Shown here piece after piece: positions 13,554 to 22,461 of a stretch of DNA of 64,000 nucleotides. The notes under the pieces are model-generated. The model saw nothing but the letters and a program-made list of their open reading frames with translations. It made no database searches and was not told where the DNA came from. The stretch is from positions 682,001-746,000 of the forward strand of contig NZ_CP141643.1 in assembly GCF_038452275.1 (NCBI RefSeq). Reading direction: 5' to 3'. Each line of letters begins with the position of its first letter. The first letter of the stretch is position 1. A program made the translations under genes and the position numbers. The DNA comes from Corynebacterium sp. BD556. GTDB lineage: Bacteria; Actinomycetota; Actinomycetes; Mycobacteriales; Mycobacteriaceae.

Positions 13554-14801
13554 ATGAGTTTCTCACCCCGCGCAACCGGCGAACCCGTCGAACCCGTCGG
13601 ACCTACGTCCGCTGAAGCTTTGGCGGCTGGGGATGGCCCGGCGACCGTGGTTGTGCGTTCCGTGTTTCGGGACTGCTCGCGTGCTGGCCGTGGCAGCGCA
13701 CGGCTTCGTGCCGGTGAGATCGCCGTGGTTGACTCTGCGGATATGGAGCGCAGGGAGGCAGAAGCTTTGATCAAGGCTTCACCAGGGGCTGTGGTTAACC
13801 TGTCGCGTTTTTCGACGGGAGCGATCCCAAATTACGCCCCGCACATGCTTCTTGATGCGAAAATTCCCCTGTTTGAGGACCACGACGGAAAACTTGCCGG
13901 TTTGATGAAAGACGGCAAGAAGGGCAAGATCACCTCCGCTGGGGAGATCCTCCTTGGGAAGAAGCTTGTCGGTCAGGCGCACCCGGTGAGCCGCCGAGAT
14001 GTTGAGTTGTCTTTCGGTTCGGCGCAGCAGAGCCTGCTCGACCACATGGAGGCCTATTTCGGCAACACTATTGAGTTCATCCACTCAGAGTCGCCTTTGC
14101 TTATCGACGGTGTCGGGGTGCCCGAGTTAGGCAGCTCAATGGATGGGCGCAAAGTGATAATTGTTGACGCTGTCGATGATGTGCGTGAGCGCCTTGAGGG
14201 TTTGCGGCACTTCATCCGTGAGTATGAACCTTTGATTGTTGGGGTGGGGGCCGCATCGGACACCGTCGCCGACATGGGCTATGGCCCCGATTTCATTGTT
14301 GCGGATCCGAAGGATGTGTCCTCGGAAAGCCTGCGCAGCGAAGCGCGCGTGGTGCTTCCGGCAGGTCCGGACGGACACGCGCCCGGACTCGAGAGGATTC
14401 AGGACCTTGGTGTGGGGGCGATGACCTTCCCTGCCGCCACTGACTCTCCGTTGGATTTGGCGTTGCTGCTCGCCGCGGTTCATGGTGCGGAGATGATCGT
14501 GACTGTGGGCAAGCCGGTCGATTTGTCTGCAATTTTTGCCAATGCCGGGCATGCGAGCCCCGCGGCACTTCTGAGCAGGCTCAAAGCGGGCTCGCGCCTG
14601 GTCGATTCGGAGATGATTGAAAGCCTCTACATGGTTCAGCGGCGCAACGGCCTTGTTTGGGCTTGGGCCATACTTGGTTTATTTGTCTCTGTGGCGACGG
14701 TGATTTTGCTCATTGGGTTCAGCGGTAGCGGTTTATTTGCTGACAACCTCGCTGCCTTTTGGGACGCTGTGCGCACCCAGGTTGAAGGTTGGGTGAGTTA
14801 G
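13554..14801 (+). CDS. steA: SteA-like cytokinetic protein (thiamine pyrophosphokinase-like fold)
   Basis: A 415-residue protein matching the actinobacterial SteA family (mycobacterial Rv1697). The middle resembles a thiamine pyrophosphokinase catalytic domain (VGVGAASDTVADMGYGPD, FIVADPKDVSSESL, VTVGKPVDLSAIF). One membrane helix lies near the C-terminus (WAWAILGLFVSVATVILLIG). In C. glutamicum SteA and SteB localise at the division septum and support cell separation (family knowledge). The ATG at 13554 has no SD; CACAAT lies 7 bases before it, so the mRNA may be leaderless. A GTG 6 bases upstream is possible. It ends 2 bases before steB. Confidence 0.88.
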   Translation: MSFSPRATGEPVEPVGPTSAEALAAGDGPATVVVRSVFRDCSRAGRGSARLRAGEIAVVDSADMERREAEALIKASPGAVVNLSRFSTGAIPNYAPHMLLDAKIPLFEDHDGKLAGLMKDGKKGKITSAGEILLGKKLVGQAHPVSRRDVELSFGSAQQSLLDHMEAYFGNTIEFIHSESPLLIDGVGVPELGSSMDGRKVIIVDAVDDVRERLEGLRHFIREYEPLIVGVGAASDTVADMGYGPDFIVADPKDVSSESLRSEARVVLPAGPDGHAPGLERIQDLGVGAMTFPAATDSPLDLALLLAAVHGAEMIVTVGKPVDLSAIFANAGHASPAALLSRLKAGSRLVDSEMIESLYMVQRRNGLVWAWAILGLFVSVATVILLIGFSGSGLFADNLAAFWDAVRTQVEGWVS

Positions 14802-14803
14802 GC

Positions 14804-15706
14804 GTGGGACGAAAAGATGGGGGAAGAAGGACGGCGGCGCGCCGCGGCGGCCGCACGATAGCGGCTCTCGCTGGTGTGACGTGGGGTCTTGCTGCAGGAA
14901 TAGTTGCGGGGGCGCTTGTTGTGGCACCCGCTTTGAGTGCGGTGGGCGATACAACCACTGATTCTGCGGCAGCTTCGACACAGCAAGCCCTCGCTCGCGC
15001 CGAGGCTGCCGAGGGAGAGCTCGCCGCGGCTAACGAGCTGCTTGGGCAAAAAGGAGCGGAGTTCGTCGAGGGCGTGCTGCGCGACAACGCAGTGCTGGTC
15101 ATCTACGCTCCAGGTTCGCAGCCGGAGACCTATAGTCGCGTGGCAGAGCTTTTGGATGCTGCTGGGGCCGACCCCGCAGGGGTGGTGACCTTAAGTGAGA
15201 AGTTCACCTCCCAGCAGGGTGCCGACGAACTTGCCACGATCATTTCTCATACTTTGCCCGCTGGCGCCCAGCTTTCCACTCACAACCAGTCGGCGGCGAC
15301 GCACGCTGGTGAGAGTTTTGCTCAGGGTCTTTTTACCGGTGCCGAGGGGCAAGCCCGCGCAAGTCAAAACGATCGCGATTTCCTTGTGTCTAGCCTTGCC
15401 GAAGCGGGGTATGTGAGCACGCAGGGCGATGTCATCGCCGCGGATGCGGTGGTTATCCTCACTGCGGAGGCGGAGGAGACTTCAGCGCGTTTTGCAGACG
15501 GTGCGGTGGGCGATTTCGCCGTTGCTTTAAGCGCTCGGGACGTCCCGGTGGTTGTTGCCCTCCAGGGCAGCAAGAACAACAGCGGCGTGGAGATCGCTTT
15601 GTCTGAACGCGGCGAGCATGGTGTAGAAACCGTAGAAATAGCGGCGACGGAGGCAGGAGCCATCAACGTGATCCGTGCGCTGCGCGCCGTGCTGGCGCAG
15701 GAGTAA
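14804..15706 (+). CDS. steB: SteB / MctB-family membrane-anchored protein
   Basis: A 300-residue protein with a short Arg/Gly-rich cytoplasmic tail, one membrane helix (about residues 20-45, TIAALAGVTWGLAAGIVAGA), then a short coiled-coil-like stretch and an extracytoplasmic domain. By order and architecture it corresponds to corynebacterial SteB and mycobacterial Rv1698 (MctB, linked to copper in mycobacteria). It is the partner of steA, whose stop lies 2 bases upstream. GTG at 14804 was preferred to an overlapping TTG at 14789. Only 33 bases separate it from the NUDIX gene, where pyrG would be expected. Confidence 0.83.
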   Translation: MGRKDGGRRTAARRGGRTIAALAGVTWGLAAGIVAGALVVAPALSAVGDTTTDSAAASTQQALARAEAAEGELAAANELLGQKGAEFVEGVLRDNAVLVIYAPGSQPETYSRVAELLDAAGADPAGVVTLSEKFTSQQGADELATIISHTLPAGAQLSTHNQSAATHAGESFAQGLFTGAEGQARASQNDRDFLVSSLAEAGYVSTQGDVIAADAVVILTAEAEETSARFADGAVGDFAVALSARDVPVVVALQGSKNNSGVEIALSERGEHGVETVEIAATEAGAINVIRALRAVLAQE

Positions 15707-15739
15707 CGCTGAAGGTCAAGCCGGGTAGGTTGGGATGGT

Positions 15740-16387
15740 ATGGCCCATGAATATAGCGTCACCGATTCTTCGATTCTTGTTGATGCCCCCATTATTGCGC
15801 TGCGGCGCGACCGCGTCGTCATGCCCGGAGGTAGGCAGGCCAACCGTGAGGTGATGGAGCATTTCGGCGCTGTGGCGGTGGTGGCATTAGACGAACAGGG
15901 GCGCGTGGCGGTGATCGAGCAGTATCGAAGGGCCGTCGACAAGCGACTGCTGGAACTTCCCGCAGGCATCCTCGATATAGCCGACGAGGATCCGTTGGAC
16001 TGCGCGAAGCGTGAGCTGGTGGAAGAAGCGGGTCTTGTGGCGCGGACGTGGTCTGTGTTGGTGGACCTGGTGACTTCCCCGGGCTTTTCCGATGAGGCCG
16101 TGCGCGTCTTTTTGGCCCGCGACTTAACTGAGGTTCAACGCCCCGCCGCCGATGATGAGGAGGCGGACTTGGGATTTGCGTGGCTGGGCCTTGACGACGC
16201 TGTGAGGCGCGTGTTGGCCGGCGAGATAGTCAACTCGATTGCGGTGGGCGGTATTCTCGCCGCGGCATCTGTGGAGTCCGGCGCAGCCGCAGCGCGGCCG
16301 AAAGCTGCGCCTTTTGAGTTGCGTCCGTGGAGGTTGGCCGAGCGTCGCAAAGCGCAGGGCATCGGCCCCGATTTGAAGATGCTGTGA
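15740..16387 (+). CDS. NUDIX hydrolase, ADP-ribose pyrophosphatase type
   Basis: A 215-residue cytoplasmic NUDIX enzyme that probably cleaves ADP-ribose or a related nucleoside diphosphate. The Nudix box is present in [15 protein letters not shown] followed by [12 protein letters not shown], with one more residue between Gly and Glu than the textbook pattern; I recall the same spacing in mycobacterial Rv1700-type enzymes. The counterpart Rv1700 lies between pyrG and xerD; here pyrG is missing. TAGGTT lies 8 bases before the ATG, so the gene may have its own leaderless transcript. The stop overlaps the xerD start (TGATG). Confidence 0.9.
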   Translation: MAHEYSVTDSSILVDAPIIALRRDRVVMPGGRQANREVMEHFGAVAVVALDEQGRVAVIEQYRRAVDKRLLELPAGILDIADEDPLDCAKRELVEEAGLVARTWSVLVDLVTSPGFSDEAVRVFLARDLTEVQRPAADDEEADLGFAWLGLDDAVRRVLAGEIVNSIAVGGILAAASVESGAAAARPKAAPFELRPWRLAERRKAQGIGPDLKML

Positions 16388-17295
16388 TGCGGCCGGAAAC
16401 CATCGCTCAAGCATGGCTTGACCACCTCGCTGTGGAACGCGGCCGCTCCCCTCACACGCTGAGCAATTATCGCCGTGACCTGCGTCGCTACACGCAGTGG
16501 CTGGTTGCGGCTGGCCGTCGAGAACTTGCCGAGGTCACAGCAACCGACGTTGAAGCTTACGTCGCTGAACTGCGGCGCGGCACTGAGCAGCAGGCGCCGC
16601 TTTCGGCCTCCTCGACTGCGCGGGCGCTGTCTGTTGCGCGCGGGCTGCACAAATTTGCCCTCAGTGAGGGAGTGGTTGCGGCGGATGTGGCCGCTGAGGT
16701 TGCGCCGCCGACGGCGGGGGAGAAGTTACCGGACACGCTGAGTATTGACGAGGTAGCTACGCTTCTCGACGCCTGCCCGACCGATACCGCCTCCCAGTTG
16801 CGTGACAAGGCGCTGCTTGAATTGCTCTACGCTACCGGTGCGCGCATTTCTGAGGTGCTCGCCTTAAGCGTCGATGATGTCGCTGACATCCCAGGGGTGG
16901 TCACTGTAACGGGCAAGGGTGCAAAACAGCGCCTGGTGCCTGTGGGCCGAGCCGCCCAAGACGCACTGAAGGCGTACCTGGTACGTGGCAGGCCGGCGCT
17001 TGCCACGGGGATTTCACACGCGGTGTTTTTAAACAAGCGCGGCGGCGCGCTGTCGCGCCAAAGCGCCTGGACCATCATCAAAAATGCGGCGCAGCGCGCG
17101 CACATTGATCGTGTTGTCTCCCCGCACACTTTGCGCCACTCTTTTGCTACCCATCTGCTGCAAGGCGGGGCAGATGTGCGCACGGTTCAGGAACTGTTGG
17201 GACATTCTTCAGTGACCACGACGCAGATTTATACCCACGTCACCGCCGAGAACCTCCGTGAGGTCTTTCGCAGCGCGCACCCTCGTGCAATGTAG
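16387..17295 (+). CDS. xerD: Site-specific tyrosine recombinase XerD
   Basis: Tyrosine recombinase that, with XerC, resolves chromosome dimers at dif during division. The 302-residue protein has an N-terminal SAM-like core-binding domain (residues 1-90) and a catalytic domain with the full set of active residues: Arg in TGARISEVL, Lys in [12 protein letters not shown], His and Arg in [13 protein letters not shown], His in [10 protein letters not shown] and the Tyr nucleophile in IYTHV. The ATG at 16387 overlaps the NUDIX stop by one base. No att-like repeats were noticed beside it, and it sits at the conserved xerD locus upstream of parA-scpA, so this is the housekeeping enzyme rather than an integrase. 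Confidence 0.95.
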   Translation: MRPETIAQAWLDHLAVERGRSPHTLSNYRRDLRRYTQWLVAAGRRELAEVTATDVEAYVAELRRGTEQQAPLSASSTARALSVARGLHKFALSEGVVAADVAAEVAPPTAGEKLPDTLSIDEVATLLDACPTDTASQLRDKALLELLYATGARISEVLALSVDDVADIPGVVTVTGKGAKQRLVPVGRAAQDALKAYLVRGRPALATGISHAVFLNKRGGALSRQSAWTIIKNAAQRAHIDRVVSPHTLRHSFATHLLQGGADVRTVQELLGHSSVTTTQIYTHVTAENLREVFRSAHPRAM

Positions 17296-17353
17296 TGCTG
17301 ACCCTGTACGATGAGCGAGTTGCGAATTCACGCCTCCATCACGAAAGGACTAT

Positions 17354-18388
17354 ATGCGACCGAAGACCCTGTTCGCATCGGCCGCCGTTGTCGCAGCCTT
17401 GGGTTTCGCCTGCGCCGCACCCGCGGCCCACGCCCAGCTTTTTGAAGGGATGTCCCCGCAGCAAATCAAAGAGCAAATCCCCTCCACAATCGAAGTCAAC
17501 GCCGGTGAAACCGTCACCGTCGACATTGGCATTGCCCTCAATGCCTCCTACTCCGCCGAGGGCTGGAACGTCGTTTCCCGCGGCACAACGGTGAGCGTGA
17601 CTGCTCCGGATGTGCCGGGCGCGACGGCGACTGTGCCGGTAAGCGCCGGCGGGCATACCGCAACGGTCACGCTCGTCGCGGTCGGTGGTGGTGCGGCAAA
17701 CCCAGCGGAAAACCCAGCGGAAAACCCAGCGCCGACCGGCGGTTCGGAAGGACCTCAAGAGGCGGTGCGCGGTGACAACACCGCGCCTGCTGGCGGCACC
17801 GGAGCACAAGAGTCAGGCGAGGGTGCCAACAACGGGGCGAACGTGACACACCCGCAGCGTCAGCCAGCGGCGCCGGTTGATATCTCAGCAGCAACCGAGC
17901 TCTATTTCGACGGCACGATTGAAGGCAATGTGCTTTCAGTCAAAGTTTCCCTGTCGCAGGTAAGTGAGTTGATGGGGCACGTGGCGACACACAAGGAGGG
18001 AGCTACGCTTCGCTACGTGGACATCAACGGGCAAATCATCGAGGGCGTGGAGCGTGAAATTGACAAGCTCACCCGCACCATGACTTTGACATACCCGGAG
18101 GGCGAAACGCCCGACAACCCGTTCATCCTCGAGGTGGTGCGAGGTGGTAGCGCCGAGTTTATCGCCGTGATCACGGCGGTTAACGCCCCCTTGGAGGTGG
18201 CGACAAATCCTGCTAGCCCTTACGCCAAGTACGGCGCGGATCCTTCCGGCGCGGACCAAGCGGGAGCCTCGCTGGGCAACTCGGCGAGCACAGGCTCGAA
18301 GCTCGGGCCGATTTTGGTGGGGGCAGCGGCACTGGTGCTGCTGGCGGGCGCCTTGCTCGCGGCGGTGAGACGTCGCCGGAAGAAATGA
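17354..18388 (+). CDS. Secreted, C-terminally membrane-anchored surface protein
   Basis: An unrecognised 344-residue exported protein. It has a clear signal peptide (LFASAAVVAALGFACAAPA with cleavage likely after AHA, near residue 27), a first small beta-rich domain (about 45-110), a low-complexity linker with the repeat NPAENPAENPAP and Gly/Glu/Asn-rich sequence (110-175), a second domain (175-290), and a C-terminal membrane helix followed by RRRRKK. That last pattern resembles a wall-sorting tail but no LPxTG is seen. AAAGGA lies 6 bases before the ATG and TACGAT at 17307-17312 may be its -10. It sits between xerD and parA, and does not look like part of either function. Confidence 0.8.
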   Translation: MRPKTLFASAAVVAALGFACAAPAAHAQLFEGMSPQQIKEQIPSTIEVNAGETVTVDIGIALNASYSAEGWNVVSRGTTVSVTAPDVPGATATVPVSAGGHTATVTLVAVGGGAANPAENPAENPAPTGGSEGPQEAVRGDNTAPAGGTGAQESGEGANNGANVTHPQRQPAAPVDISAATELYFDGTIEGNVLSVKVSLSQVSELMGHVATHKEGATLRYVDINGQIIEGVEREIDKLTRTMTLTYPEGETPDNPFILEVVRGGSAEFIAVITAVNAPLEVATNPASPYAKYGADPSGADQAGASLGNSASTGSKLGPILVGAAALVLLAGALLAAVRRRRKK

Positions 18389-18454
18389 CAACGGTGTAAG
18401 CTCGCAGTCAACCCGCTAAGGTAGACCCAACTCGCGCAAGGGGAAGGTGAGTCA

Positions 18455-19336
18455 ATGACGGACGGTTCGTTGTTCGAGGCGAACACAAAAGACGAGGCCA
18501 CTGTCGGCCTCACTGGTCGCCCGATCCGCGAGTTCGCTACGCCTAAACCGCTGGATAAACACGGTCCGGCCACGGTGATTTCGATGGTGAACCAAAAAGG
18601 CGGGGTGGGCAAGACGACCTCGACTATCAACCTGGGGGCGTGCCTGGCGGAGCAGGGGCGTAAAGTCCTCCTCGTTGACTTAGACCCGCAGGGGGCCCTG
18701 TCGGCGGGGCTCGGCGTCTCCCACGACGAAGACCAAGTCACCGTCTACGACCTACTTTTCGACAACACCGCGAGCATCCACGCTGCTATCCACCACTCTA
18801 ACGTCTCCGGCCTCGACCTAGTCCCAGCCAACATTGACCTTTCAGCGGCGGAAATCCAGTTGGTCAACGAAGTTGGACGCGAACACACACTCGCCCGTGT
18901 CCTGCGCCCAGTGCGCAAGGAATATGACGTCATCATCCTTGACTGCGGGCCTTCCCTCGGCCTGCTCACCGTCAACGCGCTCGCGGCCTCCCAAGGCGTA
19001 ATCATCCCCATGGAGTGCGAGTACTTCTCCCTGCGTGGCCTCGCGCTGCTGACCGACACAGTAGAAAAGGTCCGCGACCGCATCAATTTCGACCTAGAAA
19101 TCGTCGGCATCCTAGTTACCATGTTCGACCGTCGCACCACCCACGCCCGCGAAGTGATGGATCGCGTCCTCGAAGTCTTTGGAGAGACGGTTTTTGACAC
19201 CGTAATCACCCGCACCGTGCGCTTCCCGGAGACGTCAGTGGCAGGAGAGCCGATCATCACCTGGGCGCCGTCCTCACAAGGGGCACAGCAGTACCGCAAC
19301 CTGGCGCTGGAAGTGCTGGAGCGCACAGAGCAGTGA
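18455..19336 (+). CDS. ParA-family ATPase
   Basis: A 293-residue ParA/Soj-type ATPase. The deviant Walker A is KGGVGKTT (48-55), followed by VLLVDLDPQGALSAG, IILDCGPSLGLLTVNAL and ILVTMFDRRTTHAREV. It is the chromosomal ParA-like protein encoded beside scpA/scpB in actinobacteria (Rv1708 type), not the oriC-linked ParA, as no parB follows. A role in segregation or condensin function is inferred from the neighbours. A long SD (AAGGGGAAGG) precedes the ATG. Its stop overlaps the GTG of scpA by 4 bases. Confidence 0.92.
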   Translation: MTDGSLFEANTKDEATVGLTGRPIREFATPKPLDKHGPATVISMVNQKGGVGKTTSTINLGACLAEQGRKVLLVDLDPQGALSAGLGVSHDEDQVTVYDLLFDNTASIHAAIHHSNVSGLDLVPANIDLSAAEIQLVNEVGREHTLARVLRPVRKEYDVIILDCGPSLGLLTVNALAASQGVIIPMECEYFSLRGLALLTDTVEKVRDRINFDLEIVGILVTMFDRRTTHAREVMDRVLEVFGETVFDTVITRTVRFPETSVAGEPIITWAPSSQGAQQYRNLALEVLERTEQ

Positions 19337-20157
19337 CAGCGCCCGCCAGCCCCACGCTGGGACAACAACCGGAAATAACCGGCTTCACCCTCGTCCTGAA
19401 CAACTTTGAGGGCCCCTTCGACCTGCTGCTTTCCTTAATCAACTCCAAAAAGCTCGATGTCACCGAGGTGGCCCTAGCCGAGGTGACCGACGAATTTATC
19501 TCCTACACCCGCACGCTGGGTCACAGCACCCAACTCGACGAGACCACCGAGTTTCTAGTGGTCGCGGCCACGCTGCTCGATTGGAAGGCGGCGCGCCTTT
19601 TGCCGCGCGGCGAAATGTCGGAGGAGGCCGACCTTGAACTTCTCGAATCACGCGACCTGCTTTTCGCCCGCCTTTTGCAGTACCGCGCCTACCAACAAGT
19701 CGCGGACCTTTTCGCCCAATGGCAGAAAAACGCTTTGTTTCGCTACCCGCGCGCCGTTGCTGTTGAGAAGCAATTCGTCGAACTATTGCCACCCGTTAGT
19801 CTCGGGCACACGCCGGAGAGCTTCGCTTTATTGGCGGCGAGTGTGTTTCGCCCCCGCCCGCCAGAGACAGTGCGCACCGACCACCTCCACGCCGTGCCGG
19901 TGTCGGTGCCGGAACAGGCCGGCAAAATCCTCGCAACTTTGCGCATCCTCGGCGCGGGGCAGTGGCTCTCTTTTCAGGCCCTGACGAAGGACTGCGGTCG
20001 CTCCATGGAAGTGGTAGGCCGCTTCTTGGCGCTGCTTGAGCTGTCCAAAGCCCGTGCCGTGGAGACAGTCCAAGAGGAGGCGCTGGGCCCTCTCGAGGTG
20101 TCCTGGACCGGAGCGGAAGTTGATCCGGCTGTGGTGGCCGCGGGCAACTGGGAATAG
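19333..20157 (+). CDS. scpA: Segregation and condensation protein A
   Basis: ScpA is the kleisin of the SMC-ScpAB condensin that compacts and segregates the chromosome. The 274-residue protein has the family's N-terminal FTLVLNNFEGPFDLLLSLIN and the following DVTEVALAEVTDEFI, plus a C-terminal winged helix. Length is normal. The GTG start overlaps the parA stop (GTGA) and scpB follows after 27 bases, so parA, scpA and scpB form one transcription unit. Confidence 0.95.
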   Translation: MTAPASPTLGQQPEITGFTLVLNNFEGPFDLLLSLINSKKLDVTEVALAEVTDEFISYTRTLGHSTQLDETTEFLVVAATLLDWKAARLLPRGEMSEEADLELLESRDLLFARLLQYRAYQQVADLFAQWQKNALFRYPRAVAVEKQFVELLPPVSLGHTPESFALLAASVFRPRPPETVRTDHLHAVPVSVPEQAGKILATLRILGAGQWLSFQALTKDCGRSMEVVGRFLALLELSKARAVETVQEEALGPLEVSWTGAEVDPAVVAAGNWE

Positions 20158-20184
20158 CTCCCTGAGCTATTAGGATGAGGGGCC

Positions 20185-20766
20185 ATGGCCCGCGATTTCC
20201 ACAGTGACCACGATTCCGGCGTGCACTTGGTCTCCCAGTTGCGCTCACGGCTGGAATCAGTGCTGCTTGTGCTCGATACCCCCGCCAATGTGGAGGCGTT
20301 GGCGCGGGCTTTGGGGGCGCAAAGAGACGACGTCGAGCAGCTATTGGCGGAAATTCGCGATGAGTTCGACCGCCGCGGCAGCGGGTTTGACCTGCGGGAA
20401 ACCGCCGAAGGGTGGCGTTTATATACCCGCCCGGCCAATGCCGAGGCTGTCGAAGCTTTCCTTCTCGACGGCTCCCAGACCCGCCTTTCCCGCGCCGCGA
20501 TGGAAACCCTCGCGGTGGTCGCTTACCGGCAGCCGGTCACCCGTGCTCAGGTTGCGGGGGTGCGCGGCGTCAACGTCGACGGGGTGATGCGCACGCTTGC
20601 GCTGCGCGGGTTGATCACGGAAGTCGACCCCGACGAAGCCAGCGGTGCCCACCGCTATGTCACCACGGAGCTTTTCCTTGAGCTACTCGGGATAGATTGC
20701 TTGGAACGGCTGCCGGATCTTGCGCCGCTTATGCCGGAGATCGACGCGATCGACGACGCTTGGTAA
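20185..20766 (+). CDS. scpB: Segregation and condensation protein B
   Basis: ScpB is the paired winged-helix partner of ScpA in the SMC condensin. The 193-residue protein contains the diagnostic ETLAVVAYRQPVTRAQVAGV followed by VRGVNVDGVMRTLALRGLI and HRYVTTELFLELLGI. GAGGGG lies 2-3 bases before the ATG and a broader SD begins at GATGAGG. It is followed by rluB after 64 bases, in the order conserved across Gram-positive bacteria. Confidence 0.95.
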   Translation: MARDFHSDHDSGVHLVSQLRSRLESVLLVLDTPANVEALARALGAQRDDVEQLLAEIRDEFDRRGSGFDLRETAEGWRLYTRPANAEAVEAFLLDGSQTRLSRAAMETLAVVAYRQPVTRAQVAGVRGVNVDGVMRTLALRGLITEVDPDEASGAHRYVTTELFLELLGIDCLERLPDLAPLMPEIDAIDDAW

Positions 20767-20830
20767 GGCTACGTCAGCCCTGGTAGCGTGAGTGCGGTAG
20801 ATAACCGCATACAACAGTGAGGATGAAGCT

Positions 20831-21766
20831 GTGACTCCACCCGCTCGCCGAGACGGCACACCGGATAACAGGAGAGGCAAGGACGACACGTTCTATATCT
20901 CCTATGCCAAGCCGGCAAAGAAACAAAACGTCAGCCTAGAAAAGCGCCGCGCCGCAGCGCAGGAACAACCCCACCCGCTGGAAGATAATTGGTGGGATGA
21001 GCCGGACACGCCCGCGAACTCCACGTACGCCAAGGAGGGGGTGCGACTGCAGAAAGTGCTGGCCCAGGCGGGTGTGGCGTCTCGCCGCCACGCAGAGATC
21101 ATGATTGACCAAGGCCGCGTTGAGGTCAACGGAAAAATTGTTTCCCGTCAGGGCATGCGCGTCGACCCCACCACCGACATCATCCGTGTTGACGGGACGC
21201 GAATCAACGTCAACGAGGAACTTGAGTACTTTGCGTTCAATAAACCGCGCGGCGTGCACTCCACGATGAAAGATGAGCTGGATCGCACCTCGGTGGGCAG
21301 TTACCTGTCGGAAAAGACTGCCTCAGGGCAGCGCCTGTTCCACGTCGGACGCCTCGACGCGGACACTGAGGGCCTTTTGCTGCTCACCAACGACGGTCAA
21401 CTGGCGAACCGTCTCATGCACCCGCGCTACGAGATCTCAAAAACTTACATGGCGACGGTTTTGGGCGAGGTCAAGCCTTCTCTTGTCAAGGAGCTAAAAA
21501 ACGGCATTGAGCTTGACGACGGCACCGCAGCCGCCGACTATGTCCAAATCGTCGACGTGCACAACGGCCAGTCGATTGTTCGCCTTGAAATCCACGAAGG
21601 GCGCAAACACATCGTGCGCCGCATGCTGAAGACCGCCGGCTACCCGGTGCAGCGCTTGGTGCGCACCAAGATCCACACCGTCCAACTCGGGGAGATGAAG
21701 CCGGGCTCTATGCGCGCACTCAATTCCGCTGAGCTGACGAGCCTATACAAGGCGGTGGAAATGTAA
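20831..21766 (+). CDS. rluB: rRNA pseudouridine synthase, RluB type
   Basis: Pseudouridine synthase of the RsuA/RluB/RluE/RluF group, acting on 23S rRNA. After a charged, probably disordered extension of about 70 residues comes an S4 domain (VRLQKVLAQAGVASRRHAE) and the catalytic domain with the nucleophilic Asp in GRLDADTEGLLLLTNDG, and later EGRKHIVRRMLKTAGYPV. The N-terminal extension is longer than in E. coli RluB. GTG at 20831 has GAGGA about 7 bases upstream. The stop overlaps the cmk start (TAATG), typical of scpB-rluB-cmk-der. Confidence 0.93.
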   Translation: MTPPARRDGTPDNRRGKDDTFYISYAKPAKKQNVSLEKRRAAAQEQPHPLEDNWWDEPDTPANSTYAKEGVRLQKVLAQAGVASRRHAEIMIDQGRVEVNGKIVSRQGMRVDPTTDIIRVDGTRINVNEELEYFAFNKPRGVHSTMKDELDRTSVGSYLSEKTASGQRLFHVGRLDADTEGLLLLTNDGQLANRLMHPRYEISKTYMATVLGEVKPSLVKELKNGIELDDGTAAADYVQIVDVHNGQSIVRLEIHEGRKHIVRRMLKTAGYPVQRLVRTKIHTVQLGEMKPGSMRALNSAELTSLYKAVEM

Positions 21767-22461
21767 TGACACTGTCCAACATGCCCGACAACGGTTTGCT
21801 TCTCGCCGTCGACGGACCCTCCGGCACTGGCAAGTCCACCACCTGCCGTCGGTTGGCGAAGAAGCTGGATGCGAAATATGTCGACACTGGTGCGATGTAC
21901 CGGGTTGCTACGCTCGCTGTGTTGCGCGCAGGGGTCGATCCCACCGATGCTCCGGCTGTGATCGCGGCCACGACAGATTTACCGTTGACGGTGTCAGACG
22001 ACCCGGATTCCACAGAGGTTCTGCTCGCCGGGGAAGATGTCTCCGCCGAGATCCGCGGAAAAGAAGTCACCCGCAACGTCTCGGCTGTCTCAGCCATTCC
22101 TCAGGTGCGCGAAAACCTTGTGGCTTTGCAGCGCAAGCTGGCGGCGGAAGCGCACCGCGCCATTGTAGAAGGCCGCGACATCGGCACTGTCGTGCTTCAC
22201 GACGCCCCCGCGAAAGCCTTCCTCACCGCCTCCGCTCAGGTGCGTGCCCAGCGCCGCTACGAACAAGACATCGCGGCTGGGCGAGAGACAGATTACGACA
22301 CCGTTTTGGCGGATGTTCAGCGCCGCGACGAGCTTGATTCCACCCGGGCGACAAGCCCTCTGCGCCCCGCCGCAGACGCGGTAGTCATCGATACCTCCGC
22401 GATGGACCGCGACGAGGTCCTAGCGGAGCTAATGACGTTGATCGAAAGGAGCGCCTCATGA
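21766..22461 (+). CDS. cmk: Cytidylate kinase
   Basis: CMP/dCMP kinase of the nucleotide salvage pathway. The 231-residue protein has the P-loop GPSGTGKST (17-25), [12 protein letters not shown], the CMP-binding EGRDIGTVV and [11 protein letters not shown]. Its length and motif order are those of bacterial type I Cmk. It overlaps rluB by one base upstream and der by 4 bases (ATGA) downstream. Confidence 0.96.
   Translation: MTLSNMPDNGLLLAVDGPSGTGKSTTCRRLAKKLDAKYVDTGAMYRVATLAVLRAGVDPTDAPAVIAATTDLPLTVSDDPDSTEVLLAGEDVSAEIRGKEVTRNVSAVSAIPQVRENLVALQRKLAAEAHRAIVEGRDIGTVVLHDAPAKAFLTASAQVRAQRRYEQDIAAGRETDYDTVLADVQRRDELDSTRATSPLRPAADAVVIDTSAMDRDEVLAELMTLIERSAS

Noticed and set aside
16387..17295. Tyrosine recombinase as a mark of an integrated mobile element
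   Set aside because: It lies at the conserved xerD locus, has XerD length and motifs, and no direct repeats or foreign genes surround it.
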